Source: Bacillota bacterium
GTDB lineage: Bacteria > Bacillota > Clostridia > Peptostreptococcales > Anaerovoracaceae
Length of the DNA stretch: 21,300 nt
Direction: 5' to 3'
Assembly (NCBI GenBank): GCA_030535715.1
Contig: JAUNRL010000005.1
Coordinates: 1-21,300 of the forward strand
The position numbers were made by a program, and so were the translations under genes. The notes below the pieces were generated by a model. The model worked only from the letters and a program-made list of their open reading frames with translations, searched no databases and had not been told where the DNA came from. This document shows positions 8,432-14,341 of the stretch, piece after piece; position 1 is the stretch's first letter, and each line of letters opens with the position of its first letter.

Positions 8432-9430
8432 TCAGTCTTTTTTCAGCCAGCTCATCATCTGCCGCAGCTCTTCGCCGACCTTGCAGAGCAGATGCCCGGC
8501 TTCCTTGCGGCGGGTGGCCAGGAAACGGGCCTTGCCTCCAGCGTTGAACTCCTGAATGAATTCGGACGCGAAAGAACCGTCCTGAATCTCGGACAGAATC
8601 TGCTTCATCTCTGCGCGAGTGTCTTTGGTGATCAGGCGCTTGCCGCTGCGGTAATCGCCATATTCCGCGGTGTTGGAGATGGAGTATCTCATCTTGTCGA
8701 AGCCACCCTCGTTGATCAGGTCAACGATCAGCTTCATTTCATGGATGCACTCGAAGTAGGCCATCTCCGGCGCATAACCGGCCTCCACCAGGGTGTCGAA
8801 TCCGGCTTTCATCAGTTCGGTGACGCCGCCGCAGAGCACGGCCTGTTCGCCGAAGAGGTCGGTTTCGGTTTCTTCCTTGAAGGTGGTCTCCAGAATGCCC
8901 GCGCGGCCCGCGCCGATGCCGCTGGCATAGGCCAGAGCATAGTCCTTGGCTTTGCCGGAAGCATCCTGATAGACGGCGATGAGGCTGGGAACACCCTTGC
9001 CTTCGACGTACTGGCTTCGAACTGTGTGGCCGGGGCCTTTGGGGGCGATCATGATGACGTCCAGACCTTCCGCCGGCTGAATCTGCTGGAAATGAATGTT
9101 GAAACCGTGGGCGAAGCAGAGAACATTGCCTTCCTTCATATGCGGAGCGATCTGCTCCCGGTATACGGCGGCCTGAATCTCATCGGGCATGAGGATCATA
9201 ACGATGTCGCCCGCTTCCGCGGCTTCTTCGATGCCCACAACCTTCAGACCGGCAGCTTCCGCCTTCGCAATGTGGGCGGAACCCGGTCGCAGACCGACGA
9301 CGATATCGACGCCGCTCTCGTTCAGATTCATGGCATGGGCGTGGCCCTGGCTGCCGAAGCCGATGATGGCAACGGTCTTGCCGTCCAGCATGCTCAGATT
9401 GCTGTCCTGATCGTAATACTTTTTAATCAT
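8432..9430 (-). CDS. ilvC: Ketol-acid reductoisomerase (class I)
   Basis: A 332-residue class I (short) KARI that isomerises and reduces acetolactate or acetohydroxybutyrate to the dihydroxy acids. The N-terminal Rossmann motif is [15 protein letters not shown] (residues 22-36). The cofactor loop GLRPGS has Arg48 and Ser51, the pattern expected for NADPH preference. The C-terminal knotted domain contains [25 protein letters not shown] and [10 protein letters not shown] with the Mg-binding acidic residues. AAGGAG sits 8 bp before the ATG. A 76-bp gap separates it from ilvN; I see no terminator there and only weak promoter-like sequence, so it is probably co-transcribed. Confidence 0.97.
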   Translation of the reverse strand: MIKKYYDQDSNLSMLDGKTVAIIGFGSQGHAHAMNLNESGVDIVVGLRPGSAHIAKAEAAGLKVVGIEEAAEAGDIVMILMPDEIQAAVYREQIAPHMKEGNVLCFAHGFNIHFQQIQPAEGLDVIMIAPKGPGHTVRSQYVEGKGVPSLIAVYQDASGKAKDYALAYASGIGAGRAGILETTFKEETETDLFGEQAVLCGGVTELMKAGFDTLVEAGYAPEMAYFECIHEMKLIVDLINEGGFDKMRYSISNTAEYGDYRSGKRLITKDTRAEMKQILSEIQDGSFASEFIQEFNAGGKARFLATRRKEAGHLLCKVGEELRQMMSWLKKD

Positions 9431-9506
9431 GGTGTTTCTCCTTTATCGTGAATTACATTAGGTACAATGAATACGTTGGGATTGCTTTTGTCCGCCGCGC
9501 AGCGCT

Positions 9507-10016
9507 TTATTCCATCAGCGCCTCGTCCACACGGGAGATGCCGGTGATTCCGGTCCGGCAGACCTCCAGGATGTTATAGCAGCTGATGATATCCATGAAT
9601 CCGTCGATTTTATCCGAATTGCCCGTCAGTTCGACGATCATGCTGCTCCGGGAAAGGTCATCGATCTTTCCCCGGTAGATCTCCACGATCTCGCGGATGG
9701 CTGAACGCTCGGTCTTGTCCGCCCGGAGCTTGATCAGAAGCAGCTCCCGATAAATGCTGTTCTTTTTGTCCAGCGGGGAGATCTTCTTGACCACCTCCAG
9801 CTTGGCTGTCTGCGTCAGGATCTGGTGCAGCGCCTGCTCAGTGCCCTGAAACACGATGGTAATCCGGGAAAGATTCGGATTGTTGGTAGCGGATACGGTC
9901 AGGGAGTCGATGTTGAAGCCCCGCCGTCCGAACAGACTGCTGACCCGGGTCAGAACGTTGGACTGGTTGTCAACGAGGATACTGATGACTTCTTTTCGAA
10001 TGGTGTGGTTATCCAT
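9507..10016 (-). CDS. ilvN: Acetolactate synthase, small (regulatory) subunit
   Basis: A 169-residue IlvN/IlvH-type subunit with an N-terminal ACT domain (ISILVDNQSNVLTRVSSLFGRRGFNIDSL, residues 11-39) that binds valine for feedback inhibition in this family, and a C-terminal ALS_ss domain (ELLLIKLRAD… VDDLS-like region). It activates and regulates the large subunit encoded directly upstream; the gap is 14 bp and contains AAAGGAGAG as SD. The length is usual. Confidence 0.96.
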   Translation of the reverse strand: MDNHTIRKEVISILVDNQSNVLTRVSSLFGRRGFNIDSLTVSATNNPNLSRITIVFQGTEQALHQILTQTAKLEVVKKISPLDKKNSIYRELLLIKLRADKTERSAIREIVEIYRGKIDDLSRSSMIVELTGNSDKIDGFMDIISCYNILEVCRTGITGISRVDEALME

Positions 10017-10030
10017 AGCGTCTCTCCTTT

Positions 10031-11692
10031 CTAGCCGATGATCATGTCTTCCAGCGTACCGCCGCCGGGGATCATGGGCAGAACCCGCTCGTCGGGAGAA
10101 ATGGCACAGTCAATCCAGACCGGGCCCATTTCTTTCAGCGCCTTCCTGAACGCTTCTTCAAATTCCTGCGGAGTTTTCGCCGAAAACCCTTTGCCGCCGA
10201 AGCCTTCGATGACCTTGGGAAAGTTTGTCTTCCTCTCCGGTGTGGTGGCGCTGTAGCGTCCGCCGTAAAATGCCGTCTGCCACTGGTAGACCATGCCGAG
10301 AACCTGGTTGTTCATGATGATGGTGATGATGGGCAGGTTCTGGCTGACTGCGGTGCAGGCTTCGTTCAGGTTCATGTGGAAAGATCCGTCACCGGTAAAG
10401 TGGATGACCCGGCGGTCGGGTTCGCCGATCTGCGCGCCAATGGCCGCGCCATAACCGTAACCCATGGTGCCCAAGCCGCCGCTGGTCAGGAATTTGCTGC
10501 CCCTGCCGTACTTCAGGTACTGGGCCGTCCACATCTGATGCTGGCCCACATCGGTGACGTAGGTGGTCTCCTTATCGGTCAGGTCGCAGACCGTCTGCAC
10601 GATTTCACTGGGATGCAGAGCAGCGTCGCCTTCCTTCACATCGCCGGTGGTGTTCTTCCAGCCTGCCGCCTTTTCGATCCATTCGGCGTGCTGTTTTTTC
10701 TTGATCAGGGGCAGCAGTGCCTGCAGGAAGTCTTTCGCGTCAGCCGTTACGCCGTAATCGACGATGACGTTCTTGTTGATTTCGCTGGTGTCAATATCGA
10801 TCTGCACCTTCTGCGCCCGCCTCCCGAACTTCTGCGGGTTGAGCGCGACCCGGTCGGAAAACCTCGCTCCGATGGCAATGATTAGATCGGAACGGTCTAC
10901 CGCCTTGTTGGCAGCGATGGAACCGTGCATGCCCAGCATACCCAGGCTGCGTGGATTGTCATAACCGATGAGGCCGGCGGCCATCAGAGTGTGGGTGGCC
11001 GGAATGTCGGCCTTCTCCATCAGCTCCAGCAGTTCTTCGCCCGCGCCGGATGCCGGAACGCCACCGCCGCAGTAGATGACCGGACGGTCAGAAGTGTTGA
11101 TCATGGAGGCGACCCGGCGGACGTTCTCCTCGGAAAACACGGGGCGGGGATCCATGGACAGGGGCTTGACCGGCTTGTGGTTGATCGTCGCCGCGGTGAC
11201 ATCCTTGGTGATGTCGATCAGCACGGGACCCTTGCGGCCGCTGCCCGCAATGCGGAAGGCGTTGCGGATGGCATCGGCCAGATCTTCGATCCGGTTGATG
11301 AAATAGGTGTGCTTGGTAATCGGAATGGTGATGCCCGTGATGCTGACCTCCTGGAATGCGTCCCGCCCGATCAGGGGATCGGGGACATTGCAGGTGATGG
11401 CAACCAGGGGGATGCTGTCCATGAAGGCGGTGGCAATGCCGGTGACCAGATTGGTCGCCCCCGGCCCGCTTGTGGCGAAGACAACACCGGTCTTGCCCGT
11501 TGCCCGGGCATAACCGTCGGCTGCGTGGGCCGCGCCTTGTTCATGGGCGGTCAGAACGTGTCTGATCCGGTCTCTGTATTCATACAGAGTATCGTACAGG
11601 TTGAGAATGGTGCCGCCGGGATAGCCGAAGATGGTATCCACCCCGTGCTCCAGCAGAACCTCCGCAACCAGCTGGGATCCCGTAACTCTCAT
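10031..11692 (-). CDS. ilvB: Acetolactate synthase, large (catalytic) subunit
   Basis: A 553-residue TPP enzyme that condenses two pyruvates, or pyruvate with 2-oxobutyrate, to acetohydroxy acids. The N-terminal domain shows FGYPGGTILNLYD and AHEQGAAHAADGYAR, where Glu51 is the TPP-activating glutamate, then SGPGATNLVTGIA. The C-terminal TPP motif is GDGSFHMNLNE … MNNQVLGMVYQWQ, and the family-typical GMVYQWQTAFYGGRYS region is intact. The start at 11692 is preceded by GGGAGG. It is first in ilvBNCD and has its own promoter about 60 bp upstream. The pairing with ilvN and the presence of the feedback subunit mark it as biosynthetic rather than the catabolic AlsS type. Confidence 0.97.
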   Translation of the reverse strand: MRVTGSQLVAEVLLEHGVDTIFGYPGGTILNLYDTLYEYRDRIRHVLTAHEQGAAHAADGYARATGKTGVVFATSGPGATNLVTGIATAFMDSIPLVAITCNVPDPLIGRDAFQEVSITGITIPITKHTYFINRIEDLADAIRNAFRIAGSGRKGPVLIDITKDVTAATINHKPVKPLSMDPRPVFSEENVRRVASMINTSDRPVIYCGGGVPASGAGEELLELMEKADIPATHTLMAAGLIGYDNPRSLGMLGMHGSIAANKAVDRSDLIIAIGARFSDRVALNPQKFGRRAQKVQIDIDTSEINKNVIVDYGVTADAKDFLQALLPLIKKKQHAEWIEKAAGWKNTTGDVKEGDAALHPSEIVQTVCDLTDKETTYVTDVGQHQMWTAQYLKYGRGSKFLTSGGLGTMGYGYGAAIGAQIGEPDRRVIHFTGDGSFHMNLNEACTAVSQNLPIITIIMNNQVLGMVYQWQTAFYGGRYSATTPERKTNFPKVIEGFGGKGFSAKTPQEFEEAFRKALKEMGPVWIDCAISPDERVLPMIPGGGTLEDMIIG

Positions 11693-11716
11693 GCTCGATA
11701 AACCTCCCGTGTTAAC

Positions 11717-11733
11717 GCGCGGAGAATCCGCGC
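11717..11733 (-). other. Small hairpin in the ilvB leader
   Basis: A perfect 7-bp GC-rich stem (GCGCGGA / TCCGCGC) with a 3-nt loop lies in the short untranslated leader just upstream of the GGGAGG ribosome binding site of ilvB. It may stabilise the mRNA 5' end or hinder initiation. It has no following U-tract and is not a terminator. Confidence 0.5.
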
Positions 11734-11752
11734 AGAATACGTTACGGCTACT

Positions 11753-11780
11753 ATTATATAGGTTTTTTTCGCAAAAGCAA
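11753..11780 (-). promoter_or_regulatory. Sigma-A promoter of the ilvBNCD operon
   Basis: On the minus strand the -35 box is TTGCTT (11775-11780) and the -10 box a perfect TATAAT (11753-11758), separated by 16 bp with an A-rich spacer. Transcription would start near 11746, giving a leader of only about 50 nt. This is too short for a T-box or a peptide attenuator. Confidence 0.75.
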
Positions 11781-11785
11781 CAGGG

Positions 11786-11813
11786 TGTTTGTAAAAGCTG
11801 TGATTGGCAAACA
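11786..11813 (-). promoter_or_regulatory. Candidate regulator-binding inverted repeat upstream of the ilv promoter
   Basis: TGTTTG (11786-11791) and CAAACA (11808-11813) form an inverted repeat with 16 bp between the half-sites, placed directly upstream of the -35 box. The position suits an activator-type site. The half-sites are short and the region is AT-rich, so chance is a real alternative. Confidence 0.25.
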
Positions 11814-11858
11814 AGAAAAATAAAAATCGTTTGTCAAAATACACGAAAATTGAAACAA

Positions 11859-11982
11859 AACAGAGGGGCGGACATAGAGAAGGGGAGAACAGGCAGGGAG
11901 TGAGGATGGAGAAGAGGTTAAACGGGAGAATGGGGGCAGCGGGAGGGGATGGTGATCCCGGGCGGCGAAAAGACCGACCCGC
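11859..11982. other. Purine-biased non-coding stretch in the ctfB-ilvB intergenic region
   Basis: The 492-bp region 11693-12184 carries no credible gene. Besides the ilv promoter, a terminator and an inverted-repeat unit, it holds a stretch from about 11859 to 11955 that is mostly A and G on the plus strand (GAGGGGCGGACATAGAGAAG and similar). Open frames crossing it overlap the promoter and terminator, are low in complexity and have no ribosome binding site. Confidence 0.4.
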
Positions 11983-12012
11983 AACAAAAAGACCGACTCG
12001 CGGGAGCCGGTC
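11983..12012 (-). terminator. Intrinsic terminator after the ctfA-ctfB operon
   Basis: On the minus strand GACCGGCT (12012-12005) pairs with AGTCGGTC (11998-11991) around the loop CCCGCG, an 8-bp stem with one G-U pair, followed by TTTTTGTT. It lies about 170 bp beyond the ctfB stop and before the ilv promoter. A near-repeat of its 3' arm and U-tract (AAAAGACCGACCCGC on the plus strand) follows at 11968-11982. Confidence 0.7.
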
Positions 12013-12084
12013 GATAAGAACCTTCATGAAGGCATACGTGCCGTCCGATGCCGTAGGGATCCGGGGCGGCGTTGCCTTTGTACC

Positions 12085-12188
12085 CTAGTACATCTCTTCC
12101 AAATGTTCGAAACCGCTGCCACTGCGTTGTGTTCAGTCGACTTCGTCCTGCGTGAAAATGTACAGCCAATGGGGAAGATGTGTACTAG
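12085..12188. repeat. 104-bp unit bounded by imperfect inverted repeats, possible MITE or IS-end relic
   Basis: CTAGTACATCTCTTCC (12085-12100) and GGAAGATGTGTACTAG (12173-12188) are inverted copies matching at 14 of 16 positions and enclose 72 bp with no ORF. The unit also contains an internal TGTACA-type motif (AATGTACAG). The right arm includes the stop codon of ctfB. Repeated TGTACA-like terminal motifs recall IS21-family ends, but that is a guess. It could instead be a structured 3' untranslated region. Confidence 0.4.
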
Positions 12189-12841
12189 TCTTCGTCGTAG
12201 GGCTTCAGATCCTTCGCCCAGATCAGGTCAACACCGGTAGCTGCCTGCACCTCTTCCTTCGTATAGTCCGGGTGCAGCTCAACGACCTTGATGCCTTCCG
12301 GGGTGACGTCCATGACGGCCATCTCAGTGATGATTCGCGTAACGCACTTCTCCGCAGTCAGCGGCAGGCTGCACTGTTTCTTGATCTTATGGTTGCCCTT
12401 CTGGGTGTGCAGCATGGTGATGATTACCTGAGGGCAGCCGACGCAAAGGTCCATGGCGCCGCCCATGCCGGCAACCTTCTTGCCCGGTACGATCCAGTTG
12501 GCCAGATCGCCGTTTTCGGCAACCTCCATGGCGCCCAGAACCGTCGCCTTGACGTGACCGCCTCTGACCAGACCGAAGGACTCGGCCGTGTCAAAGTACT
12601 TGACTCTCGGCAGGGCGGTAACGTACTGTCCGCCGGAATTGATGATGTCCACGTCCAGATTTGATTCATCCGCCAGGGCGTCGATGCCGGCAAAACCGTT
12701 CTCGGAGTGGCAGGTGACGATGATGTCTTCTGCAATATAGTCGGCAACCATGGTCGGCATGCCGATACCCAGGTTGATGAATTCGCCGTCCTCAAATTCC
12801 TTCGCGCATCTCTTCGCGATTCTTACTTTTAAATCTGCCAT
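12185..12841 (-). CDS. ctfB: CoA-transferase, subunit B (acetate/butyrate-acetoacetate type)
   Basis: A 218-residue beta subunit of a family I 3-oxoacid-type CoA-transferase. The catalytic motif SENGFAG is present with Glu47 as the nucleophile, preceded by the N-terminal NLGIGMPTMVADYI that is standard in SCOT-B/AtoA/CtfB proteins. The GMGGAMDLCVG loop follows at about 148-158. It works with the alpha subunit encoded upstream, which it overlaps by 13 bp (12829-12841). The SD GAAGGAG lies within the end of the alpha gene. Enzymes of this type move CoA between short-chain acyl-CoAs and acetate or acetoacetate in the cytoplasm; the substrate pair cannot be read from the sequence. The stop codon falls inside an inverted repeat. 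Confidence 0.93.
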   Translation of the reverse strand: MADLKVRIAKRCAKEFEDGEFINLGIGMPTMVADYIAEDIIVTCHSENGFAGIDALADESNLDVDIINSGGQYVTALPRVKYFDTAESFGLVRGGHVKATVLGAMEVAENGDLANWIVPGKKVAGMGGAMDLCVGCPQVIITMLHTQKGNHKIKKQCSLPLTAEKCVTRIITEMAVMDVTPEGIKVVELHPDYTKEEVQAATGVDLIWAKDLKPYDED

Positions 12842-13554
12842 TTCTTTTCTCCTTCCACGATCGTATCAACCAGTACGCCGGCAACCTGCCAGATATCCGG
12901 ATCGACTTCGCCGATCTCCACCAGCTTTTCCGGAGCGATAATTGTATGCTTGGATGCGCCCGCCATGACGATGTTGAAGTTTCTGGTTGCCTTGGAGCAC
13001 ATATAGTTTCCGAATTTATCTGCGATAGAAGGTCTGATAAAGGAATAATCCGCGTACAGCGGTCTCTCGAAGAGCCACTTCTTGCCGTCGATTTCTACAA
13101 CTTCCTTCTTGCGGCCCAGCTCGTCCAGTTCGGTCTCCATCGGGGTACCCAGGCCGACCGGGGTCAGTACGCCGCCCAGTCCGTAGGCTGCTGCCCTGAT
13201 CTTCTCCGCCAGAGTACCCTGAGGAACCAGTGTGTACTTCAGAGTGCCTTCGGCGAACTGCTCGTTCAGTCTCGGATTGACGCCGACGTGGGACATAATG
13301 ACGTGGTCGACCATATGGGCATCCAGAAGTTTGCCGATGCCTCTCGAGGTCTTGCCGGCAAATTCGCCTCCCGGCTGGCCTTCAGCCAGTCCGCCGTCGT
13401 TGCCGATTACGGTCAGATGCTTTACGCCTTTGCGAACGAGAGCGTCCATGAGGATCTCGGGGGAGCCGGTAGCAAGAAATCCGCCGACCATTATGGTCAT
13501 GCCGTCTTCTACGCCAGCAACCGCCTCGTCCGGTGTCAAGATTTTATCGATCAT
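12829..13554 (-). CDS. ctfA: CoA-transferase, subunit A (acetate/butyrate-acetoacetate type)
   Basis: A 241-residue alpha subunit of a family I CoA-transferase. It begins with the usual M-x-K-I-L-T-P-D-E-A-V-A-G-V-E-D-G-M-T-I-M-V-G-G-F layout and shows the CoA-binding region TVIGNDGGLAEGQPGGEF and later PQGTLAEKIRAAAYGLGG. AGGAAGGTGG precedes the ATG. It is first in a two-gene operon with its own promoter at 13643-13671. The partner overlaps its 3' end. In amino-acid-fermenting Clostridia such enzymes free or load butyrate, acetoacetate, acetate or related acids; which one is meant here is inference only. Confidence 0.93.
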   Translation of the reverse strand: MIDKILTPDEAVAGVEDGMTIMVGGFLATGSPEILMDALVRKGVKHLTVIGNDGGLAEGQPGGEFAGKTSRGIGKLLDAHMVDHVIMSHVGVNPRLNEQFAEGTLKYTLVPQGTLAEKIRAAAYGLGGVLTPVGLGTPMETELDELGRKKEVVEIDGKKWLFERPLYADYSFIRPSIADKFGNYMCSKATRNFNIVMAGASKHTIIAPEKLVEIGEVDPDIWQVAGVLVDTIVEGEKKWQI

Positions 13555-13589
13555 ACGTGTCCACCTTCCTTATCTGTAAGATATAGTGC

Positions 13590-13625
13590 TTGCCGCCGGC
13601 AGGAGAAAGGATCCCGCCGGAAATG
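13590..13625 (-). other. Leader hairpin of ctfA
   Basis: The leader of ctfA contains CCGGCGGGATCC … CCTGCCGG on the minus strand, forming a 5-bp CCGGC/GCCGG stem extended by three pairs after one mismatch. It has no U-tract and is not a terminator. No known riboswitch pattern was recognised. Confidence 0.3.
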
Positions 13626-13642
13626 AATAACATTTTAAAATA

Positions 13643-13671
13643 ATTATACGAAAAAAAAACAGCGTGCGCAA
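13643..13671 (-). promoter_or_regulatory. Sigma-A promoter of ctfA-ctfB
   Basis: On the minus strand TTGCGC (13666-13671) and a perfect TATAAT (13643-13648) are spaced by 17 bp. The spacer contains a run of nine T residues, which is also a likely slippage-prone tract. The leader is about 85 nt. Confidence 0.75.
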
Positions 13672-13861
13672 GACCCGGGAGGGCTTTCGGGGGCTTGGGT
13701 GAAAAACCTCTGGTGAAAACTCTCCCCGAAATGGAGTCTGTGACGAACCCGTTTTCCGTCGTTGTACTATGAATCTTCCGTTGCTTGGATCCATTTCTGA
13801 AAAAGCGTGATTGGCTTATGCTCTGAACACATTGAACCTGAACTCTCAGTTTTGTTGAGAC

Positions 13862-13897
13862 TCAAATAAAATAGCAGGCCCTTTTGAGAGTGGCCTG
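13862..13897 (-). terminator. Possible terminator at the end of the membrane-protein remnant
   Basis: On the minus strand CAGGCC (13897-13892) and GGCCTG (13880-13875) form a 6-bp stem with an 11-nt loop, followed by CTATTTTATTT. It lies just beyond the degraded minus-strand membrane-protein fragment and may be its original terminator. The stem is short. Confidence 0.4.
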
Positions 13898-13920
13898 AAC
13901 CTGTAAGATGAAAGCAGGAG

Positions 13921-14116
13921 ACTTTGTTCACCCAGGATTCCCGGTGCAAGCACGAAGAGATCGATCGCCAATAAAATCGCTGTGATCACCCACATAACGA
14001 TTTTCGGCTCTAAGGAAGATTCGTATCGTTGGGCCCATTGAAACCTTGAGGACGATGAAGAACAGGATCATCCCGACGATTACATTCACCAGGGAAGCGC
14101 TTCCGCCTGCGATCAT
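13921..14116 (-). pseudogene. Frameshifted remnant of a small membrane protein, family not recognised
   Basis: On the minus strand a frame from 14116 reads MIAGGSASLVNVIVGMILFF then IVLKVSMGPTIRIFLRAEN, clearly a transmembrane segment followed by a basic loop. At an A-run near 14001-14005 the sense moves to another frame, which continues IVMWVITAILLAIDLFVL and then APGILG, a second transmembrane segment. The original frame after this point gives a polar, unlikely tail. This one-base slip splits a protein that has lost its beginning: an in-frame stop lies just upstream of the ATG. A possible terminator follows at 13862-13897. I cannot name the family; it could be the end of a transporter. The rest of 13672-13920 shows no credible gene. 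Confidence 0.55.
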
Positions 14117-14230
14117 GATTCGGTGAGCGGCACTTCAAAGCATCTGAAGAACATCTTTGCGTTCGGGGAGCTTGATGAGGATTCAACTTGTGCGAAATTT
14201 GCACAGGTTTCGGATAGCGGCAAGACCTGA
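14117..14230 (+). pseudogene. Fragment of a RhuM-family protein
   Basis: In one plus-strand frame, 37 codons read D-S-V-S-G-T, then SKHLKNIFAFGELDEDSTC, then AKFAQVSDSGKT and a TGA. This matches the conserved N-terminal part of RhuM-family (virulence protein RhuM) proteins, which carry S-K-H-I/L-K-N-I-F-x-x-G-E-L-x-E-x-S-V-C followed by A-x-D-G-K-x-Y. A full member is several hundred residues, so only a small internal piece survives; there is no start codon or ribosome binding site. It abuts the minus-strand membrane-protein remnant at about 14116, which suggests a recombination or deletion junction. RhuM genes are often found on islands and in restriction or phage-defence neighbourhoods. The assignment rests on motif memory over about 30 residues. 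Confidence 0.6.
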
Positions 14231-14266
14231 CTTCCCATCACGTTTCAAGAAATCGCATGGAAATAT

Positions 14267-14295
14267 TTGACATGAACTGGAAAAATATGTATAAT
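14267..14295 (+). promoter_or_regulatory. Perfect-consensus sigma-A promoter of the VaFE adhesin gene
   Basis: TTGACA (14267-14272) and TATAAT (14290-14295) are separated by exactly 17 bp, the ideal arrangement. The start site would be near 14302, about 40 nt before the ATG. The leader includes the SD AAGGGAGAGG. Confidence 0.9.
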
Positions 14296-14341
14296 GTCAA
14301 AAAATGGAAATTTCGAATGGAATTAAGAAAGGGAGAGGGAC

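Noticed and set aside
8378-9451. Plus-strand open frame of 357 codons opposite ilvC
   Set aside because: The minus strand encodes an unmistakable ketol-acid reductoisomerase; the plus-strand translation has no family features.
11693-11760. T-box or leader-peptide attenuator before ilvB
   Set aside because: The leader after the TATAAT is only about 50 nt and contains no short ORF rich in branched-chain codons, no T-box motif and no terminator.
11689-12027. Minus-strand frame of 112 codons upstream of ilvB
   Set aside because: It runs through the ctfAB terminator and the ilv promoter, has no SD and a low-complexity pyrimidine-driven translation.
13570-13794. Minus-strand frame upstream of ctfA
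   Set aside because: It covers the ctfA promoter and leader, has no SD and resembles no known protein.
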